64,000 nt of DNA, taken from positions 62,001 to 126,000 of the forward strand of contig JAAYUC010000001.1 in assembly GCA_012517865.1 (NCBI GenBank). The letters are read 5' to 3'. The DNA comes from Chloroflexota bacterium. GTDB taxonomy: Bacteria; Chloroflexota; Anaerolineae; Anaerolineales; Anaerolineaceae. This document shows, piece by piece, positions 17,803-26,157 of this stretch; positions within the stretch are counted from its first letter, which is position 1; each line of letters starts with the position of its first letter. Under the pieces are notes generated by a model. The model was not told the origin of the DNA, searched no databases, and was given only the letters and a program-made list of their open reading frames with translations. Made by a program: the position numbers and the translations under genes.

Positions 17803-18948
17803 TCATTCCTGATGCAGTATGTGGGTAGTAATATTCGAGCCTGACCCGCCAATATTCTGTGCCAGCCCCCAACGGGCGCCGCTCACCTGGTTTTTTCCAG
17901 CCTCACCGCGCAGTTGGAGCGTAAGCTCGACCAACTGATAGATACCGGTGGCGCCGACGGGGTGGCCGCGGGCTTTCAGTCCCCCCATTGTTGCTACAGG
18001 AATCCGGCCGTTTATGGCTATTTCACCTTCGTTGGCAAGTTTTGGAGCCTGACCGGGAGCACAAAATCCCGCTGCTTCCAGAGACAACGCTGCCATGATT
18101 GAGAAAGCGTCGTGATATTCAAACAGGTCAATATCCTGCGGGGAAATGCCGGCTTGCTGATAGGCTGCACGCGCGGATTTTTCTGCCGCCGTCAGACGCA
18201 GTGGGTTGGGGCGGTTCTGCAAAGAGATTGTGTCTGTCGCGGAAGCGGAAGCTGCCACGCTGACAGTTTTGCCGGAGGACGGCTTTTTACTGGTAATAAG
18301 GATGGCTGCAGCGCCGTCGCTTACCGGGGAGGCGTCCAGCAGGTTGATTGGCTCGCAAACCATACCTGCCCGCTCATAATCCATCATGGTAATTGCCTTC
18401 TGGAAGCGGGCGTTGGGATTGGAGACCGCGTTCGCGTGGGCGTTGATGGAGAAGGCGGCAAAGTCTGTTGTTTTCCAGTTGTATTCATGCATATAACGCT
18501 GCATGACGAGCGCGTTCAGAGCGACAAACGACACGCCAAGATCGACTTCAAGGTCAGCGTCCGCGGCTGTAGCAAGACTGGCTGTAATTTCCGAGAGAGG
18601 CGAGTCAGTCATTTTTTCCACGCCCACCACAAGCGCCGTGGAGAGCTCGCCGGAAGCCACCGCCATTACAGCCGCTCTGAATGCGGCAGACCCGGACCCG
18701 CAGGCGGATTCAATGCCGAGCCCTTCCCGATGATGCATTCCCAACCAGTCAGCCATCAAGGCTCCCAGTTGGAGCTGATGATTCGCCGTGCCAGACATCA
18801 TATTGCCCACAAAAATGCCGTCCGGATACCCCAGGTCAGCATCCTGCAGTGCCAGCAGGGCGGCCTCGCCAGCGAGTTCTTTCAAGGATTTTTCCCAATT
18901 CTCGCGAACCGGCGTCTGACCAATGCCGGCGATATATATCTTTTGCAT
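17803..18948 (-). CDS. Thiolase-family protein (acetyl-CoA acetyltransferase, archaeal/SCP2-like type)
   Basis: 381 residues. Thiolase marks: ESACGSGSAAFRAA (acylated Cys, near residue 84), FEYHDAFS (catalytic His region, near residue 276), GGLKARGHPVGATG (near residue 320). The sequence style with an N-terminal IAGIGQTPV fits the archaeal/SCP-x-like thiolases rather than bacterial FadA/AtoB. These are usually paired with a DUF35 OB-fold partner; none is next to it here. Likely acetoacetyl-CoA formation or breakdown of a CoA thioester. RBS GAGG. Confidence 0.85.
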   Translation of the reverse strand: MQKIYIAGIGQTPVRENWEKSLKELAGEAALLALQDADLGYPDGIFVGNMMSGTANHQLQLGALMADWLGMHHREGLGIESACGSGSAAFRAAVMAVASGELSTALVVGVEKMTDSPLSEITASLATAADADLEVDLGVSFVALNALVMQRYMHEYNWKTTDFAAFSINAHANAVSNPNARFQKAITMMDYERAGMVCEPINLLDASPVSDGAAAILITSKKPSSGKTVSVAASASATDTISLQNRPNPLRLTAAEKSARAAYQQAGISPQDIDLFEYHDAFSIMAALSLEAAGFCAPGQAPKLANEGEIAINGRIPVATMGGLKARGHPVGATGIYQLVELTLQLRGEAGKNQVSGARWGLAQNIGGSGSNITTHILHQE

Positions 18949-19029
18949 AAAAACCTCGCTGTGTTGGTTATTCAGTAGGTATTTTAGCCCACATTCCTAT
19001 CCAAAACTCTCAAATCCTGTTTCTGTTTG

Positions 19030-19035
19030 TATAAT
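19030..19035 (+). promoter_or_regulatory. -10 element for cyclase-family gene
   Basis: TATAAT 27 nt before the ATG at 19063, with TTGGAG as ribosome site between them. Confidence 0.5.
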
Positions 19036-19062
19036 TCCTGCATCTAGAAGATTGGAGCGACC

Positions 19063-19695
19063 ATGAGAATATTCGATATCAGCGTGGGGATTGATGAAAA
19101 CCTGCCAGTTTGGCCAGGCGACCCGGAACCCGTGATTAAATGGATAGGCAGGCTCGAGGCGGGGGATCAGGCGAACATTAGCGCGCTGAATTTTGGTGCG
19201 CATACCGGCACGCACATAGACGCCCCTTTTCATTTTCTCCCGGATGGACAAGCTCTGGATGCTATCCCGTTATCCACATTGATTGGCGATGCACAGGTGC
19301 TCGCGGTACCTGAAGATGTGTTCCTGATTACAGCCGACGTTCTCAGGAGTTTGCAGAAAATTAAAAGCGAAAGGCTACTGCTTAAAACCCGCAACAGTAG
19401 GTTTTGGTCAGAGAGTCAGGCGCAATTCCGCACAGATTTCACAGCGCTCGATTCCTCAGCGGCTGAATATATAGTACAGGCCGGCGTCAGATTGGTCGGG
19501 GTTGACTATCTCTCGGTCGCGCCTTACGACAATCCCGCACCGACCCACGAAATTTTGTTGAGAGCAGGCGTGGTAATTTTGGAAAGCCTGGACTTAAGCC
19601 AGGTGAGCGCTGGCCGATACGAATTGATTTGTCTCCCGATAAAACTAACCGGCCGGGAAGCCGCCCCCGCGCGGGCAGTGCTAATCCCTCAATAA
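19063..19695 (+). CDS. Cyclase family protein, kynurenine formamidase-like
   Basis: 210 residues. The metal-binding signature HTGTHIDAPFH at about residue 48 is that of the KynB/cyclase family, and the C-terminal GVDYLSVAPYD...THEILL segment holds the further conserved His and Glu. The family hydrolyses N-formylkynurenine or related amides/lactones using zinc. No tryptophan catabolic genes lie nearby, so the substrate is open. Single gene with its own TATAAT and TTGGAG site. Confidence 0.85.
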   Translation: MRIFDISVGIDENLPVWPGDPEPVIKWIGRLEAGDQANISALNFGAHTGTHIDAPFHFLPDGQALDAIPLSTLIGDAQVLAVPEDVFLITADVLRSLQKIKSERLLLKTRNSRFWSESQAQFRTDFTALDSSAAEYIVQAGVRLVGVDYLSVAPYDNPAPTHEILLRAGVVILESLDLSQVSAGRYELICLPIKLTGREAAPARAVLIPQ

Positions 19696-19729
19696 ATAAA
19701 AGTATTGCGCGTAGGCATTATATTAATTG

Positions 19730-20512
19730 TCAAAATTCTATTGTTGGCATTGTCAAAAGATGAAAGGCAAGGGTTTCCAAATCCTTAGCCTTCTTCGAGG
19801 TTCCCAATTCATCCAGGATTTCTTCCAAATGCTTAAGAATCACCGGATCATCGCCGACAAAGCGGGAAGGGTCAATTTCCCCGCTGAAGATATCTTCCAG
19901 GCCCAGCCGGCTGTACAGTTCACTGACCATCCCGTAACTCCACTGGTCAGATATTTTCAGCTCATCAGCCAGGTCCCGCCTTCCAATGGAAAAGATAATC
20001 GCCAGGCGCGCGATTTCTTCCTGTCGGTCTGTCAGCCCGGGAAAACTGCGGCCGGATATGATTAATTTATTCGCGGGCAGTTCATACGGATTATTCTTTA
20101 ATGCATCGAGGACGCCCGGTGTGAAAACAACTTTATTTTCGTAGGCAAAAGTGATGGCCCATGCCAGCGATGAGGATATTTCGGATTTAATCAGGTAACC
20201 CGCAAAAATGCGCGGGTTGAGTCGAAAGAAAACACTATCAATCACCTGCGTGCCGACGCATAAGATTTTTGTCTGTTTGCCCGCCTGCTCGTTCAGGGAA
20301 CTTACCATGGTCGGATTATCGCGATAGGAATCCAAATCGACAAGGAAAAGATCGGGGCTGGGGTGGCCGGGTTCGCGCAGTTTCTCGAAATCTGCGTGGC
20401 AGGTGATTTCCGCGATCACGCGGGTTCGCCAATCTCGAACAAGCAGCAAGGACATCCAATTCCTGGCATAAATGTCATCGCTTACAATCGCCACCAAAAT
20501 ATCTTTTGCCAT
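19730..20512 (-). CDS. Degenerate response regulator-like protein with LuxR-type HTH remnant
   Basis: 260 residues. The N-terminal 120 residues follow a receiver fold (ILVAIVSDD; DLFLVDLDS; ILCVGTQ; GYLIKSEI), with the last Lys of a receiver but a changed acidic pocket. The part after residue 155 starts LTDRQEEIARL like a LuxR/NarL HTH, and continues RRDLADELKIS. The recognition helix region is atypical and a 70-residue tail follows. No histidine kinase is adjacent. Probably an atypical, phosphorylation-independent regulator. Family call moderate; targets unknown. Confidence 0.6.
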   Translation of the reverse strand: MAKDILVAIVSDDIYARNWMSLLLVRDWRTRVIAEITCHADFEKLREPGHPSPDLFLVDLDSYRDNPTMVSSLNEQAGKQTKILCVGTQVIDSVFFRLNPRIFAGYLIKSEISSSLAWAITFAYENKVVFTPGVLDALKNNPYELPANKLIISGRSFPGLTDRQEEIARLAIIFSIGRRDLADELKISDQWSYGMVSELYSRLGLEDIFSGEIDPSRFVGDDPVILKHLEEILDELGTSKKAKDLETLAFHLLTMPTIEF

Positions 20513-20549
20513 AAGCCAATTCCTTCATTTTTCTGATGCAGTCTTGAAT

Positions 20550-20555
20550 TATAAT
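20550..20555 (+). promoter_or_regulatory. -10 element for pfkA
   Basis: TATAAT 39 nt before the pfkA ATG; the leader carries a GAGGTG ribosome site 4 nt before the ATG. Confidence 0.5.
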
Positions 20556-20594
20556 TGTGAAAACTTATTTTAAGTCCAGATAAAGAGGTGCCTT

Positions 20595-21566
20595 ATGGTT
20601 AAGAGAGTAGCTATCCTGACAAGCGGCGGTGACGCCCCCGGCATGAACGCTGCCATCCGCTCGGTAGTACGCTGCGGTATCAGCAAAGGCTGGCACATGT
20701 ACGGCGTTCAACACGGATACAAAGGTCTCATTTCCGGCAATATTGATGAAATGACCACCCGCGATGTGGGCGGCATTATTCAACGCGGTGGAACTATCCT
20801 GGGCAGCGCGCGCTGCCCCGAATTTATGACGGTAGACGGCCGAAAGCTGGCCATCCGAAATATGCACCAGCTTGGTATCGACGCCTTGGTGGTCATTGGG
20901 GGCAATGGCTCCCAAACTGGTAATTACGAACTCCACCGCATGGGTTTCCCGGTGGTTGGCATCGCCTCCACGATTGACAACGACCTGTGCGGCTCGGATA
21001 TCACCATCGGCGTGGATACCGCCCTCAATATCGCGCTTGAAGCGATAGACCGCCTCAAGGTGACAGCCTCTTCCCACCAGCGCGCTTTTATCCTGGAAGT
21101 GATGGGACGGAAATGCGGTTATATCGCCTTAATGTCAGGTATCGCGGGCGGCGCGGAAGCGATTACACTGCCCGAAGTTCCCACGGACCCGGAAGAACTC
21201 GCGCAAACCCTGCAGCAGGCCTATGAGCATGGAAAATCCCATGCTTTGGTTGTAGCCGCGGAGGGAGCTGATTACAATGCCGCAAAACTGACCGAATTCT
21301 TTGTCAATAACAGAGACCGGCTTGGTTTTAGCGTCCGGAGCACCATCCTTGGACACGTTCAACGCGGCGGCACCCCCAGCGCGTACGACCGCACTCTGGC
21401 CAGCCGCCTGGGGCTTGGCGCCGTGGAAGCCCTGGATCGCGGCGAAACCGGCGTATTGGTCGGTCAGATTGCCTCAAAAATAACCACGACGCCGCTTGAG
21501 GACATCGTGGGAAAAACCAAAGGCCTGGATATGGAATTGGTGCGTCTGGCAAAAATGTTGGACTAA
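20595..21566 (+). CDS. pfkA: 6-phosphofructokinase
   Basis: 323 residues, the normal size of bacterial PfkA. Motifs: LTSGGDAPGMNAAIR, catalytic TIDND (near residue 128), GRKCGYIA, HVQRGGTPSAYDR. It phosphorylates fructose 6-phosphate, the committed step of glycolysis. Oddity: the nucleotide loop reads GGNGSQTG, with Asn104 where E. coli has Asp103 (GGDGS); the following Gly is kept, which favours ATP over pyrophosphate. TIDND is followed by GVDTALN rather than the FFTAL-type text. The 3' end overlaps prfB by CTAA. Confidence 0.93.
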   Translation: MVKRVAILTSGGDAPGMNAAIRSVVRCGISKGWHMYGVQHGYKGLISGNIDEMTTRDVGGIIQRGGTILGSARCPEFMTVDGRKLAIRNMHQLGIDALVVIGGNGSQTGNYELHRMGFPVVGIASTIDNDLCGSDITIGVDTALNIALEAIDRLKVTASSHQRAFILEVMGRKCGYIALMSGIAGGAEAITLPEVPTDPEELAQTLQQAYEHGKSHALVVAAEGADYNAAKLTEFFVNNRDRLGFSVRSTILGHVQRGGTPSAYDRTLASRLGLGAVEALDRGETGVLVGQIASKITTTPLEDIVGKTKGLDMELVRLAKMLD

Positions 21567-22646
21567 ACCTTCTTCATTCGCAAATACGCTTCGATAAAAC
21601 CGTCAATACCCCCGTCAAGGACGCCCTGGGTATTGGCGGTTTCATATTCTGTGCGGTGGTCCTTGACCATCTGATAGGGATGCAGGACGTAAGAACGAAT
21701 CTGGCTGCCCCACTCGACCTTTTTAAACTCGCCTTTCAATTCCGCGACAACTTCATCATGCGCCTGCATCTGAAGCTCGAACAGACGTGAGCGCAGCACT
21801 TTTAGCGCGTTTTCCCGGTTTTGGGTCTGAGAGCGTTCGTTTTGGCAGGTCACAACCAGACCGGTTGGCAGATGGACGATACGAACCGCCGTCATATTTT
21901 TCTGCACATTTTGTCCGCCGGCGCCGGAAGATTTATATACTTCAATGTTGATATCTTCCGGTCGAATGATTACCTCATCGGTATCCTCAAGTTCGGGCAG
22001 GACTTCCACCAGGGCGAACGAAGTGTGCCTGCGGTGTGCCGCGTCAAAAGGAGACAGCCGTACCAGACGGTGAACGCCTTTTTCGGATTTTAGAAGGCCG
22101 TAGGCAAGCTTGCCCTGGACCAGGATTGTCACCGATTTTATGCCGGCTTCTTCCCCAACGGTGCGATCCAGGATTTCTGTCTTGAAACCGCGCTGTTCTG
22201 CCCAGCGCAGGTACATTCTCTCGAGCATGGCAGCCCAATCCTGCGAATCAGTGCCGCCAGCGCCGGAGTGGACAGCCAGGAGCGCGTTGCCGTGGTCGTA
22301 CTTTCCGGAAAGTAGAAGCTCTGTTTCTTTTTTCGCGAGAGTCTCTTCCAGCGCGCTGATTTGGGCGGTGATTTCTTCCGTCAGCGAGCCGTCATCCATT
22401 TCGATAAGCGCTTTGAGGTCCTGGATTTCCGCGTTGAAGGCCTGCCATTCTTCCACAACCCCGGTCAGGTCCGAGATGCGTTTCATCACCTGTTGGGCCG
22501 CGTCCGGCGCGTTCCAAAAGTCGGGGGATTCTGAGGTCTTCTGAAGGGTCAGCAGTTCCTTTTGTTTCGCTTCGAGGTCAAAGATGCTCCTGAAGGGAAC
22601 GGCACTGCGCTTCGATGGTCTCAATACGGTCGGAAAGGTCTGACAT
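21563..22646 (-). CDS. prfB: Peptide chain release factor 2, with programmed +1 frameshift
   Basis: The continuous frame begins only at about 22624 without a ribosome site, but an upstream frame starts at ATG 22646 (TCTGGAG 9 nt before) and runs 22 codons to CTT TGA C at 22583-22577. Skipping the T at 22580 joins MSDLSDRIETIEAQCRSLQEHL to DLEAKQKELL, restoring a normal RF2 N-terminus of about 360 residues. The tryptic GGQ loop SGAGGQNVQKN is at about residue 258. RF2 ends translation at UGA/UAA, and the in-frame UGA makes synthesis self-limiting. Follows ftsY by 17 bp. Confidence 0.95.
22577..22593 (-). promoter_or_regulatory. prfB +1 recoding site
   Basis: Minus strand TCAGGAG, then CAT, then CTT TGA C. 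The slippery CTT, stop TGA followed by C, and an SD-like AGGAG a few nt upstream match the classical RF2 frameshift signal. Confidence 0.93.
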
Positions 22647-22663
22647 GAAGTATCTCCAGATAA

Positions 22664-23572
22664 TTAATGTTCAAGAATGCCGTTGACAAAGGCTTCCCGA
22701 TTGAAAAGCTGCAAGTCTTCCACGCGTTCACCCAGGCCGGCATATAGAATCGGCAAACCCAACTGTTTTTTGATGGCAAAGGCCATCCCGCCTTTCGCAG
22801 AGGTATCCAGTTTGGCCAAAAGCGCCCCGTTCAGGTGGACGGCCTTGCTAAAAGCAGCAGCCTGCTGCAGCGCGTTTTGACCGGTAGTGGTATCCAGGAC
22901 TATCCAGGAGTAATGCGGCGCGCCGGGCAAAGCTTTGCCAGCAACACGGTATACCTTCTTGATTTCTTCCATCAGATTGTAGCGGGTGTGCAGCCTGCCG
23001 GCAGTGTCAATCAAGACCACCTCGCTCCCGCGGGAAACGGCGGATTTGATGCCGTCGTAGGTTACCGCGCCCGGGTCGCTTTCAGGCTGCGCGGTTATGA
23101 TGGGGACATCGATGCGCCTGCTCCAGACCTCCAATTGGTCCACAGCGGCAGCACGGAAGGTATCCGCTGCTACCAGCAAGACTTTTTTCCCCATGTTCTT
23201 GTAACGGGCGGCGAGCTTGGCAATCGTCGTCGTTTTTCCTGAGCCGTTTACGCCTGCTATCAGGATAACCGTTGGTTGAAAATTCATCAGCGGTTCTTCC
23301 GGTTGGTCTAAAAGCCTGATAAGCTCTGATTTGAGCAGGGAATACAGCTGCTCGGTCTTGGTTAAGCCCTGCCTCGCGACCTGTTCCTGGCAATTGTTGA
23401 TAAGGGTTATGGTTGTTTCTACACCAATATCTGCCTGGATTAAGAGAGCTTCCAGCTCATCCCAGGTGTCGTCATTAATTTGGGTGGCGCCAAAAAAAGT
23501 GGATACTTTGCCGAAGGCAACGTCGCGCGTTTTTGTCAGGCTTTCACGCCATTTCTTCAGTAAATCGCTCAT
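22664..23572 (-). CDS. ftsY: Signal recognition particle receptor FtsY
   Basis: 302 residues: NG domain only, without a long acidic A domain. Motifs: G1 GVNGSGKTTTIAKLA near residue 109, DTFRAAAVDQLEVW, G3 DTAGRLHT, and LAKLDTSAKGG with the specificity Asp. It docks SRP-ribosome complexes at the membrane. The start has no clear ribosome site; TATAAT ends 9 nt before the ATG, so the mRNA may be nearly leaderless. It follows rlmN in the leftward series. Confidence 0.95.
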   Translation of the reverse strand: MSDLLKKWRESLTKTRDVAFGKVSTFFGATQINDDTWDELEALLIQADIGVETTITLINNCQEQVARQGLTKTEQLYSLLKSELIRLLDQPEEPLMNFQPTVILIAGVNGSGKTTTIAKLAARYKNMGKKVLLVAADTFRAAAVDQLEVWSRRIDVPIITAQPESDPGAVTYDGIKSAVSRGSEVVLIDTAGRLHTRYNLMEEIKKVYRVAGKALPGAPHYSWIVLDTTTGQNALQQAAAFSKAVHLNGALLAKLDTSAKGGMAFAIKKQLGLPILYAGLGERVEDLQLFNREAFVNGILEH

Positions 23573-23581
23573 AGGTTGTGT

Positions 23582-23587
23582 ATTATA
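23582..23587 (-). promoter_or_regulatory. -10 element giving near-leaderless ftsY mRNA
   Basis: TATAAT on the minus strand, 9 nt before the ftsY ATG and overlapping the rlmN stop region. The expected start of transcription lies 0-3 nt before the ATG. Confidence 0.5.
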
Positions 23588-24626
23588 ACGGGTTTTGGCT
23601 GCTGGCTAATTGGCCGCATCCAGCCTGGATTTCAATTCCCCGGCGCAAACGCACCGTGACCGGTATTCCACGTTCAGCAAGCGCGTCCGCGAAGGCCTGC
23701 ACTTTTTCCTTTGAGGAACCCTGCAAGGGATAGGCTTTGCTGGGGTTTAGGGCAATCAGGTTTACATGGCAAAGCATGCCCTTCAATAAGCCAGCCAGTT
23801 GGGCTGCTGCAGGCTGGGTGTCGTTCAGGTCTTTAATAAGGGCGTACTCAAAGCTGATGCGGCGGTGGGTAAGTTCGGTGTAAGCCCGGCAGGCGGAAAT
23901 CAGGTTCTTTAATGGGTAGATCCGATTGGCCGGCACAATCTGGCTGCGCAGCTCGTTATCAGCTGAGTGAAGGCTGACAGCCAGGTTCACCTGGAGGGAT
24001 TCGCGGCTGAATTTTTCAATTTTTGGGATGATGCCAACAGTGCTGATAGTGATGCGGCGCGCCCCGAAGTTCATGCCAGTGGAATCTGTCAATCGCCGCA
24101 GGGATGCCATGGTCGCGTCATAATTCAGGAAAGGTTCTCCCATTCCCATATAAACGATATTTGTCAGCTTCTTGCCTTCTGTTTGCAAATGCCGCATGTA
24201 ATGAATTACCTGCGCAAGGATTTCTCCGGTGGAGAGGCCACGCTGATATCCCATCTGACCGGTGGCGCAGAAAACACAGCCCATTGGGCAGCCGACCTGC
24301 GTGGAAATGCAGAGAGAGTTCCGTTCTTCGTACCGCATCAGCACCGTCTCAACGCTCAGGTTATCATGAAGGCCGAACAATGTTTTTTCAGTCAGTCGGT
24401 CTTTGGAATGCAGGGAGGCGCGCGGGGAAAGAGGGCTCAGTGTGTAACGCTGCGCGAGCGCTGTGCGCAGATTGGAGGGAATATTTGAGAACTGTGAAAA
24501 ATCATCGTAAAGATGCTCATAAAGGCCGCTCCAAATTTGCCTGGCGCGAAATAGAGGCTGGCCAAGCTCATTCAGAGCCTGAACCAATTCCTCAAAATCC
24601 AAATCGTAAATCAGGGCGTCAGCCAT
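23583..24626 (-). CDS. rlmN: 23S rRNA/tRNA adenine C2-methyltransferase RlmN
   Basis: 347 residues. Radical SAM motif CxxxCxxC in QVGCPMGCVFCATGQ near residue 112; the methyl-carrying C-terminal Cys is in IQAGCGQL. The enzyme methylates A2503 of 23S rRNA and A37 of some tRNAs. Its start overlaps the HAD phosphatase stop by 8 bp, implying coupling; its stop region holds the ftsY promoter. Confidence 0.95.
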   Translation of the reverse strand: MADALIYDLDFEELVQALNELGQPLFRARQIWSGLYEHLYDDFSQFSNIPSNLRTALAQRYTLSPLSPRASLHSKDRLTEKTLFGLHDNLSVETVLMRYEERNSLCISTQVGCPMGCVFCATGQMGYQRGLSTGEILAQVIHYMRHLQTEGKKLTNIVYMGMGEPFLNYDATMASLRRLTDSTGMNFGARRITISTVGIIPKIEKFSRESLQVNLAVSLHSADNELRSQIVPANRIYPLKNLISACRAYTELTHRRISFEYALIKDLNDTQPAAAQLAGLLKGMLCHVNLIALNPSKAYPLQGSSKEKVQAFADALAERGIPVTVRLRRGIEIQAGCGQLASSQNPL

Positions 24627-25416
24627 AAATTAGCTCAGTTAAATCAGCCGCGATAATATTCGGCTTGGGCTGCCAGGCTTCGGCCTGAGGCAGCGTCGAA
24701 ACCCCGGAGAGAACCAGGCCAGCAAGGCAGCCGGAACGCTGAGCGCCTGCGATATCCGTCTCCAGTCGGTCACCAATTCCCATCACGTTCTCTGGGCGGA
24801 GCCCCAATATGCGGTACGCGTGTTCGTACATCGCGGTGAAAGGCTTACCAATAATCAGCGGGTCCCGGCCGGATGCCGTTGCGATGGCAGCCACCATCGT
24901 GCCCGCGCCTGGGAATAACCCCTGAGGGGTGGGGAAGGTGGCGTCTGCGTTGGTGGCGATAAAAGGCGCGCCAGCCCGAGCGAGAAGCGCTGCGTTGCGG
25001 ATTTTTTGGTAAGTCAGCCTGACATCCATCCCGACCACGATAATTTTTGCATCGTGATAATTATCTTCCTGGGAGATGGTGAACCCGTGCTCCTGCAAAA
25101 CCAGTTTCAGGGAATCCGAGCCGACCACATAGACGCACGTCCCTTCAGGATAGTGATTCTGAAGGTACAGCGCGGTTGTCCCTGCGGACGTGATAATGTG
25201 CTCCTCTTTAACAGAAAGGCCAAAGCCCCGCAGCTTTTCCTGATACTCCGCCGCGGTTTTGGTGGCATTATTGGTCGCGAAGACATAACTTAAACCTAAA
25301 TCGGAGATCTTCCGAAATAAGGCTGGAAGATCCCCGATGGGTTGTGTATCCCGCCAGAGGACGCCGTCCATGTCTAATATAAGCCCCTTCAGATGGGGGA
25401 ACTTATCCGTGAGCAT
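24619..25416 (-). CDS. HAD-IIA family phosphatase (NagD / phosphoglycolate phosphatase-like)
   Basis: 265 residues. Motif I LDMDGVLWRD near residue 15, motif II FATNNATKT, and motif IV GIGDRLETDIAGA, with the C2A cap in the middle. Such enzymes dephosphorylate small metabolites (nucleotides, 2-phosphoglycolate, p-nitrophenyl phosphate in vitro). GGAGG precedes the ATG. Between clpP and rlmN on the same strand. Confidence 0.9.
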   Translation of the reverse strand: MLTDKFPHLKGLILDMDGVLWRDTQPIGDLPALFRKISDLGLSYVFATNNATKTAAEYQEKLRGFGLSVKEEHIITSAGTTALYLQNHYPEGTCVYVVGSDSLKLVLQEHGFTISQEDNYHDAKIIVVGMDVRLTYQKIRNAALLARAGAPFIATNADATFPTPQGLFPGAGTMVAAIATASGRDPLIIGKPFTAMYEHAYRILGLRPENVMGIGDRLETDIAGAQRSGCLAGLVLSGVSTLPQAEAWQPKPNIIAADLTELIYG

Positions 25417-25440
25417 TAATCCTCCGGCAATTGATTTTTT

Positions 25441-26046
25441 TTACTTGACCGGCGGTTGAAGCACTTTATCAACGATACCGTAGCTGACCGCTTGTTCCGC
25501 TGTCAGGAAGAAGTCGCGTTCTGTGTCCCGTCTGATTACCTCAATGGGCTGGCCGGTAACGTCGGCGAAGAAACTGTTCAGGGCATTCTTAAGGCGCATG
25601 ATTTCGTGCGCCATAATTTCGATATCCGTGGCCTGACCTTCCGCGCCGCCAAGCGGCTGATGCATGTGTATGGTCGCATGCGGGAGCGCGTAGCGCTGAC
25701 CTTTGGCGCCGCCAGCCAGCAGTACCGTTCCAAAACTGGCGGTAACGCCAACCGCGACCGTGCTGATTTTGTTCGGAATCATCTGCATCGTGTCAAGGAT
25801 TGCAAGGCCCGAATAGATGGAGCCGCCGGGCGAATTGATGTACATCTGGATGGATTTATCCGGGTCTTCCCGGCTCAGATAAAGAAGCTGTGCGACGACC
25901 AGGTTGGCCACCTGGTCGTTAATGGCTGACCCTACGAAAATAATGCGTTCTTTGAGCAGAAGCGAATAGATGTCATAGGCGCGTTCGCCGCTTCCGGAAG
26001 ATTCCACAACCATCGGAATCACTGATTTGATTAGGTTGGTATCCAT
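25441..26046 (-). CDS. clpP: ATP-dependent Clp protease proteolytic subunit
   Basis: 201 residues. The catalytic triad is visible: Ser in [13 protein letters not shown] (ASF where ASM is common), His in IHMHQPLGG, Asp in [15 protein letters not shown]. ClpP forms a tetradecamer that degrades proteins delivered by ClpX/ClpC. The tig-clpP order is common; clpX is not adjacent. A strong hairpin separates it from tig, so it probably has its own promoter. RBS AAAGGAAA. Confidence 0.97.
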   Translation of the reverse strand: MDTNLIKSVIPMVVESSGSGERAYDIYSLLLKERIIFVGSAINDQVANLVVAQLLYLSREDPDKSIQMYINSPGGSIYSGLAILDTMQMIPNKISTVAVGVTASFGTVLLAGGAKGQRYALPHATIHMHQPLGGAEGQATDIEIMAHEIMRLKNALNSFFADVTGQPIEVIRRDTERDFFLTAEQAVSYGIVDKVLQPPVK

Positions 26047-26118
26047 AGGTTTCCTTTTCTTCGAAGAGATTTTGAAGAGTTTAGCGTACGACTATTAGAT
26101 TCTTGTTATATAAAGGCA

Positions 26119-26143
26119 GGCGCCTGATAAGAAATCAGGCGCC
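26119..26143 (-). terminator. Terminator after tig
   Basis: GGCGCCTGAT / ATCAGGCGCC, 10 bp perfect stem, 5 nt loop; on the minus strand followed by TGCCTTTATATAAC, a weak T-tract. Confidence 0.65.
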
Positions 26144-26157
26144 GCTCAGTAAAAGAG

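Noticed and set aside
18112-18978. Rightward 288-codon frame across the thiolase gene
   Set aside because: Antisense shadow with no ribosome site.
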